Source: Gossypium raimondii
Taxonomy: Eukaryota > Streptophyta > Magnoliopsida > Malvales > Malvaceae
Reading direction: 5' to 3'
Length of the DNA: 64,000 bases
Assembly: GCF_025698545.1 (NCBI RefSeq)
Contig: NC_068571.1
Coordinates: forward strand, 49,075,733 to 49,139,732
The stretch's first letter is position 1. The number at the start of each line of letters is the position of its first letter. Position numbers and translations under genes: made by a program. This document shows positions 36,467 through 50,400 of this stretch, piece after piece. The notes beneath the pieces were generated by a model. That model did not search any database and was not told the origin of the DNA. It saw only the letters and a program-made list of their open reading frames with translations.

Positions 36467-37900
36467 CCCTGGCAACAGCGCCAAAATTTGATAGGCATTG
36501 GAACCACCAAATAAATTTTTTTACAACAAATTAACTCTAGATAGTAGTAAAGAGTAGTAGGGTCAAATCCACAGGAATTGGTTATTGTTATCCAATTTCG
36601 TTTTTTTTATTGTGAATAGGATTTCTGTCGTGGCAATAGTCGTGTCCATGACTCGAAACAAACTCGCTGAAAAATAAACAAATAAAATAAATTAGGCGAG
36701 TTGAAAATGTTTAGAAATTAAATAAGTGAGGTAGCAGAAATAAGCAATTATATTAATAAAAAAAAGATAAAATAAGAAAATGGGTTTAAATTTTGTAAAC
36801 AGAAATATTAAGCCTTAGCTTTAGACTCAATTAATTCCGGTTTTGAATCGGTCCTTAAAAATGATTTTCTCTTCCAAACTATAAGTTGGTTATAGCGACT
36901 AAGAACGTCCCAACCGCCAATTCTTCATTTTGTAGTTTATTCTGATACGACCTGCAAATCAACTCTTACCAATTGTCTAATCGCAATACACACGTTCGTA
37001 ATTCAAGACTCCAGCAGTCTTGAGTTCTGAAGAACTCAACTCGGATCAACAGCCTCAACCGTGCGAGACATTTAAATCTGATCACTATCTCCCTTGACAA
37101 AAATCCCACTAGCATGACCCCGCCAGAATATGCCAATTTGTTCGCGGGAATTCGAATACAACACGGCCAACTGGTCTTCCCAATTGTACGCCAAAATGAC
37201 TCCAACCCAACGTGCATTTTGTGTTGAAATTGAATTAACTTTAAGGGACGGATTTGTACTATCCCATATTCCGGAGAGACGGTGAATATTGTTATGAAAG
37301 ATTTTTAGTATGGATTCAATTCTCACGATTATTGACCGGAAAGAATATTGGCCTAAAGCTAAGTTAGAAGTTTAGTGAAGCATGAAATTAATCATGCTTA
37401 GTTGGCGTATGGAAATGGTTTATATGGAAATGGTAGAAGGTGGAAAGGAAAAAGGGACTTCGGAAGCAATTAAGCCAAAATATTGAAATGGAAATAAAAT
37501 AAGAAATGGATTGATTTTTTTTTTCTATTCAATTTCCAGGTATACAAGGTGTGTTTTTCAAAGGCCACCATACAACCTATTTATACACAAATCATATACT
37601 AAAATTAGCCTAACTCACCTAGCAACTAATTACATGAAATAAAATATCAGATTTCCTTTTTTAAATATGGCTTTTACAAAGTTAAAAGTCTGATCAGCCC
37701 TTAAATGTTTCCAAATTTATGATTCGGCCCCTCTTTTATTGCTCGTGCTCCAATTTAATTATTTTCTACTCGTCTTTGAATTAAAACACCCGAATTTCAT
37801 TCTTGACAAAATTTAAACTTAAAATCACCAATTTAGCAGGAATTATTTTAAGAATTAATTGATTTGAACACATAAAATATGCAAAATAAACATGCTATCA
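36467..37900 (-). mobile_element. LTR with tRNA-Asp-type primer binding site (Ty3/gypsy-like fragment)
   Basis: The LTR spans 36489-37900 (1412 bp), bounded by TGATAG and CTATCA, a perfect 6-bp inverted terminus with TG...CA ends. Five bases inward, the minus strand reads TGGCGCTGTTGCCAGGG (rc of 36467-36483), close to the complement of the 3' end of plant tRNA-Asp, a primer used by several Ty3/gypsy lineages such as Athila. The element therefore runs right to left and this is its 5' LTR. A TATAAATAG box (rc of 37577-37585) lies inside the LTR in the same orientation. No gag/pol or second LTR is seen, so the element is truncated. Confidence 0.75.
37577..37585 (-). promoter_or_regulatory. TATA box inside the LTR
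   Basis: TATAAATAG on the minus strand, in the transcription orientation of the retroelement and ~315 bp from the outer LTR end, as expected at a U3/R junction. Activity is not known. Confidence 0.45.
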
Positions 37901-37902
37901 AC

Positions 37903-38175
37903 TATATTGTATTTTGCCTCATTTACTCAAAAATGAACAAATTAGTTTCTATATGTTAGATTAAAAAGTAAACTGGTCATTTGGTTAAAATTTCATCAAT
38001 TTTACGTTTAAAAATTAGTCTATGCACATCAATATAAGGTATACATGATAGATTGAATTTTTAACAGTACAAATAGATTAAATTTTTAATAGAAAAGATT
38101 AATTTACTCTTTGATAAAATATACAAGGACTAATTTAACTATTTTTTAATAGAGGACAAAATGCAATTTAAGAGC
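37903..38175. repeat. Foldback element abutting the LTR
   Basis: The left arm (ATATTGTATTTTGCCTC, then AAATTAGTTTCTATATGTTA) pairs with the reverse complement of the right arm (AATTGCATTTTGTCCTC, then AAATTAGTCCTTGTATATTT) for ~75 bp. The element begins essentially where the LTR ends (37900). It is noncoding. Confidence 0.65.
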
Positions 38176-38293
38176 TAATACAAGAGCTTCCGTGTAATTT
38201 TTAGTGAAAATTCTACTAATTAATCCCCTACAACAAGGTTCATATGCCGAGTCAAAATCAGACTCCTGGCTGATCCTCCGATCCCCATCATGA

Positions 38294-38299
38294 CACGTG
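38294..38299. promoter_or_regulatory. G-box (CACGTG) upstream of TAF2
   Basis: A perfect palindromic CACGTG, in the context GACACGTGTAAG, lies 162 bp before the TAF2 start codon. bZIP and bHLH factors bind such sites in plants; any role here is inferred. Confidence 0.35.
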
Positions 38300-38460
38300 T
38301 AAGCTAATGGTCGAATAAAAAATAATGTTAGGGTAGATCATCACCAGCAAATCCACAGGAGGAGCTCGTGAGCTTCTCCATAAATAAACTCTTCTCTCAC
38401 TGTTCATCTGAAAACTTTTTCGAGTTCGAAAAAGGGACCAGAGTCGTCTGACCCTGAGCC

Positions 38461-41400
38461 ATGGCCAAGCCTCGCAAGCCCAAGCCCGAAGACCCGAAGC
38501 CAGCTCACTCCGGTGCCGTTGTCCGCCACCAGAAGCTTTGCCTCTCCATCGACACGAACCTTCGTCGCATTTACGGGTAATTCTATTTTGTTCACTTCTC
38601 CTTGCTCTGCAATTTATCATGGAGATGTGTTAATTGCTGTGTTTAGTTAACGCGATGTCATTTTGCACTTTCAGCTACACTGAGCTTGAAATTGAGGTGC
38701 CTGATATCGGTATCGTTGGATTACATGCGGAGAATTTAGGGATTGAGAGTGTGCTTGTAGATGGGGAACCGACAGATTTTGAGTATTACCCGCGTAATCA
38801 GAGCTCCGATATTGAGAAACGGTGGGCCTCCGCTGTGTCTTCACCGAGTTCAGCCGCGGATGTTGCTGCAGCTGCTTACGTCACGGCGCTTGAGACAGAA
38901 CTGATCCCTAATTTGCTCATCAATTGTTTCAATAAGATGCAAATTGAGCAAATTAATACGGAGCCTAATGGAGTACAATCTTCTGCTGAAGTCAAGCAGG
39001 TTACTGCACCTGTTTTTTTAGTGAATATATGATTTTTAATTTTTTTTAAAAAAGTTGCATGTAAATGCTTAATCAATGTGATATGGCTTATTTGGTTTTG
39101 ATTTCTCGAAATATATATGCTAAAGAATAGAACTGACTAGAAATGTTTCTTTCACTACTAGTTTACCGGAAACGTAAAAGGGAATTATGACTAAATTGTA
39201 GCATAATTTTGATAGAAGTGTAGTATATTGTAGTATATAACATGCATTTTCTTCTCATATGTAAAAGTCATGTCTAGAATTTTCAGTTCTTTCCAGAACC
39301 TTTTCCCCCCCTATTGTGATTTGTGTTTTTATGCAAGTAGCAAAAATTGCCGCTATATGACTTCTAAAAACTTGTTTTTTTGTGAAGCAAAGAAATGAAG
39401 ATTTTGGCTGATGTATTCTAGTGTGTACCAGGTTCAGTTGATGAGGTTTATGAGTATTTCGGTCTCTCATGTAGGTTGGTATTGGATGCAGAATGTGAAA
39501 TCTGTTCGTGTTAACTATTGGGTAGAGAAAATGGAGACAGGGATTCATTTTGAGGATAATGTGGTCCATACTGATAATCAGATACGGCGTGCTCGGTGCT
39601 GGTTTCCTTGTATCGATGACAATAATCAGCGGTGCTGGTATGTGACTATATTCTGTCACTTCTTGTAGTAATTTGGCTACTTTGGGCTTTTTACCATCTA
39701 CGTATTTTCTGTTCAGTTTTGATCTGGAGTTCACGGTTGCTCACAATCTCGTAGCTGTCAGCAATGGGAGCTTATTATATCAGGTGAGACAAATGTGATG
39801 GAAAATATGTAGTTGATTTCTAGGTTTCTTCTTTGCCAAAAACTGTGTGACATGCATAAGTGAGACAAAATTGATGGGAAAAATGTCTTTATTTTATCTT
39901 ATTCTTGTGCGTAAATAATAAAGTTCAGTTCTAGATTGGTGCATAAATTGTAGGGATAGCTCAGTTGGGAGGGCACCAGATTGGAGATCTGAAGGTTAAA
40001 TTTAAATCTATGCTCACCACATGCATCCTTGTAATCGAGGTTTAGGTTGATATATTGCATGGCATTTTGATTTGTATACTTTTTGAAGGTGGAATAATCC
40101 ATTTAAGGGAGATAAAAAAGGTTTGAGTTATTCAATACTTGTTACAGTTCAATGCAATTTGCGAATCATTGCAGAAAAATATTTTAGGCTAGGCACTGTT
40201 TTAGCTCAGCTAAAGTTCTGGAGGGTCAAAATGATAGTTATAATTGAAGTATCATGCGTTTAAAAGATATGATTGCTACAATTAATTCCTTCATTGTTGG
40301 ATAAAGTTCATCAATGAGGTTGGTTGTATTCCTTGCTTCTTATTCTGGGAACTGTAGCCCAGTCTCTTTTCCCCCTTTCTGCTGAAAAAGAATTGTTTGC
40401 TGCTTGTTGACCAAATATAATGCACTGGAATGCATCGTTGCTAATCAATATAAGTAGAAAACCTTAATTTTAGGTGGCAATTTCACTTTATGTGACTAAA
40501 GCATGTTTCATGTTGGGGGTACTGAGGGGGCTAAAATGTTTGTTTTTGTACTAATCCTTTTGGAATATCCTTGGTAGACTAGAGTATGATTATTTTTATC
40601 CGGGCAAGATCTCAAATAACTCAACATCAAACAAATCAATTTCCCTGATCCATTTTTCAGCGTCCAGTACCATTTAAAAGAAAAGCCTTTGTGATGTTTG
40701 ACATATTACTCATGTGACTGAAGCCTCTTTTAAGGTTTCTGTGTGCTGTGAAAATTTTTGCTGGTTAGGTGTTGGAACTGTAAAAGCCTCTTGGTAAGGG
40801 TAGTAAATTCAAGATAGGAGCAAAAAATAGTTTTGAGCATGAATTTTCTTTTGCAATTGCAGAAGTATGGCATTAATATATTGAGGGTTAGTGGTAAATG
40901 TTAAGAATAGTGTATACTGGACCTTGTATTTAGCATCTAGATTTTCTTAATGGTACTCTTCATTTTTTTTTTCAAAAAGTAGTTTCCTGAAGTTATGGAC
41001 TTGCTGACTATTGAGATGAGCCTAATTCTCTTCCATCCCTCTCTTCAGTTATATTAAGGATTTTACAAATACAGTTGAGGCTTTTGATATTCTAATTATT
41101 CTGTTTTTCAGGTATTGAGCAAATATGAGCCTCCCTGCAAGACATATGTCTACAGGTTAGATGTTCCTGTTACTGCTCAGTGGATATCCTTAGCAGTTGG
41201 ACCATTTGAAATCCTCCCTGATCAGCATAACGGTCTCATTTCACACATGTGTTTACCACCTAATTTGCCAAAGCTGCGTCACACAGTGGAGTTTTTCCAT
41301 AATGCATTCAGGTTTTTGTCTTTGGTTAAATTTAACATATTATAAAATCTTTTCTTTCATTTCATAATCAGGCTATTTACATTTAAGTTCCCTGATTACA

Positions 41401-44400
41401 GTTTATGTGGTTGTTTAACATTATACTTTCACAGTGAGTATGAACAGTATCTTGATGCAAAATTTCCATTTGGGTCATACAACCAAGTTTTTCTATCTCC
41501 TGAAATGGCAATATCTTCCTCAACTGTTGGAGCCTCCTTGTGCATCCTTACTTCTCAAGTTTTATTTGATGAGAAGGTCATTGATCAGGTTTGTTCACTG
41601 CTTGGGCTCATATTTTTGAGGCACGTGACATATGAGTCTAATCTTAGATATGGACACTTGTTCCGCATTATTACTCTAGGAGTCAGTTTAAGATGCAAAA
41701 TACATCACACAGTATTACTTTAAGCAAACAAAATAATTGTCTAATCTAAATTCCATAATACTGCTTCTTCTCTATGGACAGCACTATTTGCTTGGCTAAA
41801 CTATTGAATTTGATACAATATCTATCACATTCTTGTTAACTAAGAACCTGCTGCATGTAACATGTAAGTTTTAATCGTGGCTATATGTTTCACCATGGTC
41901 CAGCTTGTTCTTTTTATATGTATTTCACTTTTCTCAATTTTTAGGTTTAATGTTTTATTGGTTTGATTTGGGTATGTTATGACCTTAAATACATGCTTAT
42001 CTTTCCCATCTTACGAGTTGGATGTGGTTTAAATGTTGGCAATTAATAGGGACTACAATGTAAATTGTTTTGTTTATGATGCGTATTTTATTTTATTATT
42101 ATTATTTTTGAGGTTAGTTGAACCTCTATATGAGCATGAACTGCAGTGTATGACATCTATGCCAGGTCTCAAGTTTTTCTTTTCTTTCCTTATGTTGTTG
42201 ATATGTAAATTTGTGTCTTGACAGACAATAGACACATGCATCAAACTTGCTTTTGCTCTTTCAAGACAGTGGTTTGGGGTGTATATTACTCCTGAGGCAC
42301 CAAATGATGGTATGTTGATGGATAATGGCGGCTTGTATGGGTTGACTGAAATTTAAGCAAGTTAATTAGTAATTTATTTTGATAAGCTTTGGAAGAAAAG
42401 GTTTCTGTTAGTGCTGATTTGGCTGCTGTTTTTGTTGTCAGAGTGGCTGCTGGATGGTCTTGCTGGTTTTTTGACAGATTTGTTCATCAAGAAATTTTTA
42501 GGAAATAATGAGGCACGGTATCGAAGATACAAGGTTTGTTTTCTATGGAGTCATGTAAGATTGAAATTAATGGAGAAGCTGATCATGGTTGCTAATTGAG
42601 AGAACCTATTTGGTTTCCTCTGTGGTTACTGTTTTTAGTAGGCTGTACTTTTTCTATGAAAGCTTATTGCATGTAGTTCGAGTGAATACTCTCTATTCTA
42701 AATCTCTTTTTTCAATTCATGGCTTACCTCATTTGATTCTTCCTATTACTAAATGTGTTCATTTACCATTAACATCTTATGCTCGTAAACAAAACCTAAA
42801 TTCTGATGTTGAGCTGGCATCCTCATAGGAAATGAGTTTAAAGAACGAAAAAAAAAAGACTGAAATATTAAAAACCAAGAGACACTATGGTATATTTTTA
42901 TTTTTATTTTTTATTAGTATCAATTTTTTTACTGTATCCATCTTGATCTATGGGAGAATTAAAAGAAAATCCCTTTTCTGATTTTCTGTTTCATTTTCTC
43001 TATCCTTGTGATAACTGGAAAATTTATCTCACTGAGGGCTTTATTTAATTAATAATACAATGGAGTTTTGAATAAAATTTTCTTAGGTTCTGGATGATTT
43101 ATACTGGACTTCCTTACTAAATATTGCATCATTTGAATATTCATAAGTTCTTGAGTTATGAATAATAATTCTTGATGATTTGGATATTCATAAATTCTTG
43201 ATTTAACTAATAATAATTACATTGGAGATTTGAAACATGTAAAGTTCTGGGTGATTTATACTGGACTTCCTTACCAAAAATTGTATAATTTGAATACTTA
43301 GAATTCATTGATTTAAGTTTGCGCATCTTCTAAACCCAAAAGTAGGTTAGTAATTCTTACACTTTTGGCATGTTGAGAATGTGACTGCAATTTTTTGTTT
43401 CAAATAGTACTGGAGGCTGATATTCAAAGGCTTTATAAAATTTAGCATCATTAATTCATTTTCTTGATGTGGATGGGAAGTGGGCATGTGGCATTAGTAT
43501 GAAATGATTCCGAGTATTTAGCTATGTTTAAATCTATACTGTCATTAGGAGACAAGGATGAGATAGATGTAAATTGCCCCCCTTATGTTTTCAGATGCAG
43601 AATTATGCTATTTTATTCATGTAAATGTAGGCAAATTGTGCTGTTTGCAAAGCAGATGATAGTGGTGCAACAGCTTTGAGTTCCTCTTTTGCTTGCAAGG
43701 ATTTGTATGGAACTCATTCCATTGGCTTGCTTGGAAAAATACGATCATGGAAGTCAGTAAGTAGCTACTTTTGACTTATTTTTTCTTTTTTCATGATGTT
43801 ATATTACCCCCTAATTTTTTACTAAGTCGCTCAAGTATCTTATGACTATGAATGATGAAATGAACCTTGAATTAAAGGAATGTGTTCAAGAGCATGGAGG
43901 TGAAATAGTTTTGGCGTCATCTAGTTGTTGCTTTTATTAACTACTTTAAAAGTTGCTAAAATGTGCAAGGTATGCGTTGAGAATAAGAAGTATTTGGTTA
44001 AAGATAGCATATGGCTAAAATGTTGTAAAACATAGAAATGGTTATAATGTGCTATGCTTTGAAACACAGTCGTTGCATATGCAAATATTGATCATACATT
44101 ATGATTATTCATAAAAGTTTAAGATATTTAATTTTCAAAATTTTTAATTGCTCTTGTTCAAAAATGGAAATTTCTTTTTTGCTTTTCTGTTTCTAGAAGA
44201 AAAAGTAGCAAAAATAGCAAGAAAATTTACTTTAAACCGGGAGAGTCAGAAATAACCAAGGGAGCACTATCATTATTGTCGCTTATATCTTTTGGCCGTT
44301 TTGTTGACTATTTTTATCCTGAAGGTGGCAATTCTTCAGATGTTAGAAAAGCAGATGGGACCTGACTTCTTCAAAAAGGTATGGGGTATCATCTTGGTCC

Positions 44401-47400
44401 TAGTTGTCCTATTTGAAGCATTTTGGATGTTATGTGTAAAGGGATTGTGGAATCAGTTTCTTTTGTTGACTGTCATTTGTTCTTGGTTTTCTTTTTTCAT
44501 TATGAAGATTCTGCAAGCAATAATTTGTCGTGCACAAAGTACAACCTGTCCTGTGAGGTCTCTTAGTACAAAAGAGGTGATCATATATATTTTTCTTTTT
44601 CTTATTTCTCAGTTATCATCTATGTGCCATCTATTTATTAATTGCCTTTCTGCTTGTCATAACATCTGCAATGGAACTGCTGCTAATCATTTTCGGTTAG
44701 CTGTAATTCATCACCAATAAAAAATTATCGTTCTAGAAACCCTAAAACTAAATAAGATTTGAGAAAAATAAAATTTTTAGGCATGTAAATAAAACTAGAG
44801 AAAAACAAAGCAGGAGTTAGGAATGCAAGTACCCGTGTATTAGCATCCTCATTACAGTGTCTGTCTGAAAGCTGTACCAATTAATCATATGCATAATCTT
44901 AGATCTTGAAAAAAATGGTTTTAAGACATTTGAAAATAATCCTCTTTAACCATTTTTTTAGATTATGGTTTGTTTATTTGGAAAACAAATTGATCTGTTT
45001 TGAAATTAACAAACTTTTATATATTTTCAGGAATTCAGCAGAATCTAAAAATGGGTTTTGGGATAAAAATTTTATTTCATTCCTAAAATCTGCATTCTTT
45101 TATGAGAAGTAATTGTTGAAATTCTATCTAGTAATCTGGTAGAGTTGAAGAATTTCATTTCATTCCTAAAACTATAGTTTCAGGAACTTGACACCATTCA
45201 TTTTTGCTAAGTTTTGGGAAACTTTTCTCATACCATCGACATATGATTTTACCCAATTAAAAATAAAAGGTAAATAAACAAGATAAAATAAATATTAATT
45301 AAATGACTAAAATAAATAAAACAAATGCATGAAGTAAATACAAAAGTAAAAGTGAAATAAAAGATGATTAAAATAAATTGTGGAAAAGTAAATTGCAAAA
45401 TGAATAAATTGCAGAGTAATATAAATAAAATAAAATGCTTAAAGTAAAAGGCATTTATAAATAAAGAAATTCAATGATAAAAGCTATAAATAATTTAAAA
45501 ACATAAATAGTGGTTAAATGCTGATAGGTGAGTGCTTTTCATATTTAGTTGAAACTATGGTGGTAAAATGGAAATTAGATGGATTAGGGAAGATTTCTCT
45601 TGGAGAGAAGTACGTGTACAGTAGTGACTATTGAAACAAACATTAGAGAGGAATTTAGTTGTTAGACTAGGAATATGATTGACAAGTGGGAATCTGAATA
45701 TGATTTTATTTACTAGAATTTGTTTATAGTTTAAATAAAACTTTCCTAATAAATTAGGATACTGTCTTGTCATATTTCAGTTTTCCTTATAAGAACGTGA
45801 AACTATGATTTTGCATCTTATTTCTTAAATTGTAAATCTCTATTTAAGAGGAAAATTATTAATGATTAAAGGAAGTTGTAAGTTCCAGAAAATTAAGATA
45901 GGCAACTCGTTTAGGGTTCCACAACCATAGGAAAAAGTAGGAAACGAAAAAAGGGTAAAGACCCTTTCTTTGGATCTGATTTCTCTGTTGATCGTTCGGT
46001 GACTCGATCCCAAACTGGGGACCATAACAATTTGGCATCAAAGCCTGCCACAATGGGCAATGCCATTTGAGTTTATACAAACTCTTTGGTGGAGGCTAAA
46101 ATTGTCAATCTGCAGAACCGTATGGATAACCACCTCTGGCAAATGACTCTGAATGCAAGAACAGGTGAAAGCCTTTTTTCCGACTTGAGTAAATCAACTA
46201 TTGGGGATGGAGATGCAAATAGTTCGACAATTCAACTAGAATAGGTGCACTGGCCACCAATTGCTAGGGGAGGGGCAGCAGCACCACCACTAGGTGGGGT
46301 TCTGCTAGTTGGAGGAACTGGTCCCAAGTATGCAAAATTAGATTTTCCTACTTTTCATGGATCTGAAGATCCTTTTATGGCTGCATTGACGTGAACAATT
46401 CTTAAAAAACCAACACACCAATGAGCAGACAAGGTAGGTTTGGCAGCCTTTGACATGTTGGGAGAAGCGCAACTTGGTCTTATTAGATGAAATTGGTGGG
46501 GCACATAATGTATTGGTTAAAGTTTTGTAATGGTTGCACCCTTCGTTTTGGTCCTTCTGTGGGCAGCAATCTCATGGGAGATTTGGTTAGTCTGAAACAA
46601 ACAGGTACAATAAAGATCTATCTGCGGCAGCTTTAAGAAAAATTGGCAAGGGCCAGTCATTATGTTCGATTGGATCAACATGTTGGGTTATTCTTGGTTG
46701 GGTTGGATGATTAAATTCAACTTGATGTTCAAATGCGAAAAACCCTTGATTTAGTCATGGCTAAGAGTCTTGCTAGAGCTTTTGAGCAGAAGCAACAGAT
46801 GCTACATGTTGGAAATAAGCGTAAGGTAACTTGGCTAGGTAATGAGGACAGTGACACATTAAGTGGAACTATGAGTCTCACTACAACCTTTTTATAAAAA
46901 ACCTATCAAGGGAAGAAATGGCAGAGAGAAAGGTGAAGGGCTTATGCTATAATTGTGATGAACTGTATACAGTTAGGCATGAATGTAAAAGCTCTTTCAG
47001 TTGGAATTGGCTAATCAAAATGATGCAGAACCAGAAATTGACATTATGAATGAATTGGGTTGGTTTTATCATTAAGTGTTTTGATGTCAAGCTTGAGGAC
47101 AAGCTTTTCTCTAACCCGGGATTTGGCTTTGATTTTAGTGGGGTTTAGTTATGATTTTATTTACTAGAATTCTCCTATTAGTTTAAATAAAACTATCCTA
47201 ATAAATTAGTATACTTTGCTGTCATATTATAATTCTTATTAGAATATGAAACTAGTGTTTTGCATCTTATTTCCTAAATTGTAAACCTTAAGAGGAAAAT
47301 TATTAATGAATAAAGGATGTTGGAAGTTCCAGTAAATTAAGGTAGGAACCACAGTTAGAGTTCCTAGGTAGGCAACTCTTTCAGAGTTCCACAACCATAG

Positions 47401-50400
47401 GGAAAAATAGGAATCCAAATAAGGATAAAGACCCTTTCTTCTAGTCTGATTAAAATTTCAGTCTAGGTTGTGAATTTCCCCTTCATGAGATGACATATTT
47501 GGCAAAGAGATTAATCATTACCCATCATGATATCAAATACAATACTTGGAAGTGTTCGCAACAGCAATAATGAGAATTATGGAAATGCTGACTTAGTGTT
47601 AATTTTAAATTAGAGTCATCTAGAATAACTATTTGTTAAAAAACTAAGTGCTGGTGTTTCAGGATTTGTGTTTTATGTTTTGCTTCATTTTAAATTAATG
47701 GAGCTTGAAAACATGTTTTTGATGCAGTAATTTGGCAAGGGTCCACAAGGAAAATTGGTAGGCTTGAATTGGTAAAATTGCAGGGGTTTGAGCCCTTCTT
47801 CTGCCAATTATTTTGGACCCTTGATCTTCTTCTGCCTATTGATACTAACTTACTATGGATTTATTGTTTTGTATGGCTATATATATTTGATAATGGCACA
47901 TATGAGAGTATTTCCATGATTCTGTCTTTTTCTTTGTTTTAATTTCATAAAATTATGTATTGGTTTTACTTAAAATTAAGATACAAATTAATTGTGTCTG
48001 TGTCACTAATTAAGCTATAAACTTTTATACTCAGTTCCGGCATTTTGCTAATAAAATTGGAAATCTGGAGCGTCCATTTCTCAAAGAATTTTTTCCTCGG
48101 TGGGTAGGATTATATGGATGTCCAGTTCTCAGGTATGATTTAAGTGAATCATGTATTTAATGTCTTCTGCATTTGGCATTTTCTTGCTCGTTTCATATAC
48201 TTAAGTGTTATTTTCTTTCCTATCCTCAATTTGTAAGGATGGGGTTTTCCTACAACAAGCGGAAAAATATCATTGAGTTGGCAGTTCTGCGCGAATGCAC
48301 AGCTACAATCGATTCAAGTGTATCAGTTCTAAATGCTAATCCTGATTCTGAAAATCGTGATGGTGATATTGGGTGGCCTGGAGTTATGACTGTGAGGGTT
48401 TATGAACTTGATGGTATGTCTGATCATCCTGATCTTCCAATGGCTGGGGATGCATGGCAGCTGCTGGAAATAGCATGCCACTCAAAGCTTGCTGCTAGAC
48501 GCTACCAGAAGCCTAAAAAGGGTTCAAAACCTGATGGCTCTGATGATAATGGTGATTTGCCTACAGTAGATATGCGTTCGAGGTATTTCATCACACAAAT
48601 GTGGATTTTTTTTCTTTATATCTTGTTCCAGAAGATTTCATTAACACATTCTTCCATGTTTAATTGTTCTTTTGCAGTGTAGACTCCCCATTGTTGTGGA
48701 TTAGGGCAGATCCGGAGATGGAATATCTTGCTGAAATTCATTTTAATCAACCTGTACAGATGTGGGTAAGAAAACTATTGTTTTCATTTCTAGGTGAATT
48801 TTGTCAATGTTTTTGCATAACCCAGCATTAAGTAGGTCAGTTGCAAGGTCATTTTCCTTGATAGTTTACTCAGTCATTAAGTACATATGGTTTATTAAGT
48901 TATGTATTCCTGTTATTTCTCTTTGTTGATTTAAGGGTCCCCCCCAACACACACAAAAAAAAATCATTAGGGGGAATATTGGCTCTTGCTCTGCATGGTT
49001 GTAAAATGCTTAACCAAAATGTTGACAATTCCATCATCACTTTCCAACTGGTCATGTAGGAATATAACACCTGTTTTCTTGTATTCTTCCGGTGTAGATG
49101 TCTTCTATTGAATTATACCTAAGATAAAATTAAACCACCTTTTTTTTGGTGTTTGTTCTCTTATTAACAAAAAGAAATTTTGGATGTGCGTGATTGTTCC
49201 CCATCATTGCTGTTGAAGGAGAGAAACTTGTTAATGTTTTTGCATAACCCAGCATGAAATAAGTCTCAGTTGCAAGGTTATTTTGTCTGATGATTTCAGA
49301 CAAGCGCAAAAGGTTTATTTGGGTATATTGTCCTGATATTTCTGATTAGAGGGAATATTGGCAACTTGATTTCAGACGAGAGTTTTTGCCAAAACTTGAT
49401 TTCCACCCTTTCAGCAACTTGTCTTTCTGGAATATCACATCTGTGTTCTTGTGCTCATCCAAACTTGAGTGATTTTCTAAATCAATTTCATATTCTATTG
49501 AATTATACCTCAGATAATTAAACCAGCCTCCTTTATTTGCCTTTGTATTTCGCTTATTCACAACAAAGAAAAAGAAAGAAGAAGAAATTTTGGATGCACA
49601 TAAATGTTCACGGTTGATAAGTGTGGATGTATGGCAATGTTCTTATCTGTTTCCATTGCTAGGATCATTATATCACATAAGCAAAGCAGTAGTGGTAGAT
49701 ACATTTTCTGGTTGGATTTGACATTTCTCCTTGGCCTTATTTAAAAGGGTTATTTTCTCCTAGAAGATGATTATGACACATGCAGTGTTCGCTCAATTAT
49801 TCTCATAGCCAATAGCCTCTCCTCTACCTTGTATGTAGCTGTTTCTGTTTCCTCCATGCAGCAGGGAAAGATATTTATACTTATTTCTCTATTATTGGTT
49901 GCTGGCAAATAATTGGAGTAAAACCATTCAGTTGTATTTCTATAGTTTGGATGATGGACCATTGGAGTGTCACTATCAAAAGATGGCATGCTAATCTACT
50001 TGGTTGCTTCTAGCTAAATTTGTTGGAAACACAACTTCCGTGTTCAGATTTTCTGCCTGACAATTTTGTTCATTCTTTTGGAGATTTATTCACATATGTG
50101 ACAAGATGCAATTTATTATGCATATTTGCAAAATGTTGTTTATTAATGAACTTTCAAGTGAACCTCTAGATATTACTGAGAATCGAGATAAAGTTCTCGG
50201 TTTCTTGAATTACTAATTCCCAAAAGTCAGCTTGAAATTTCAATTTTAGCATGTCGAAGATTGTATTTAACTAATAACAAAATTTTGAAGCTTGCAATTT
50301 TAACTTGGAATATGCCTTCTATGAAAATGAAAAAGTTATGCATACGAAGCAAGAAAAATAACATCTATTAACATGCTTTGAGTTTAGAGGATCAGGAAGA

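Noticed and set aside
36966-37326. Overlapping minus-strand frames inside the LTR
   Set aside because: LTRs do not normally encode protein; neither frame shows a domain or matches the other.
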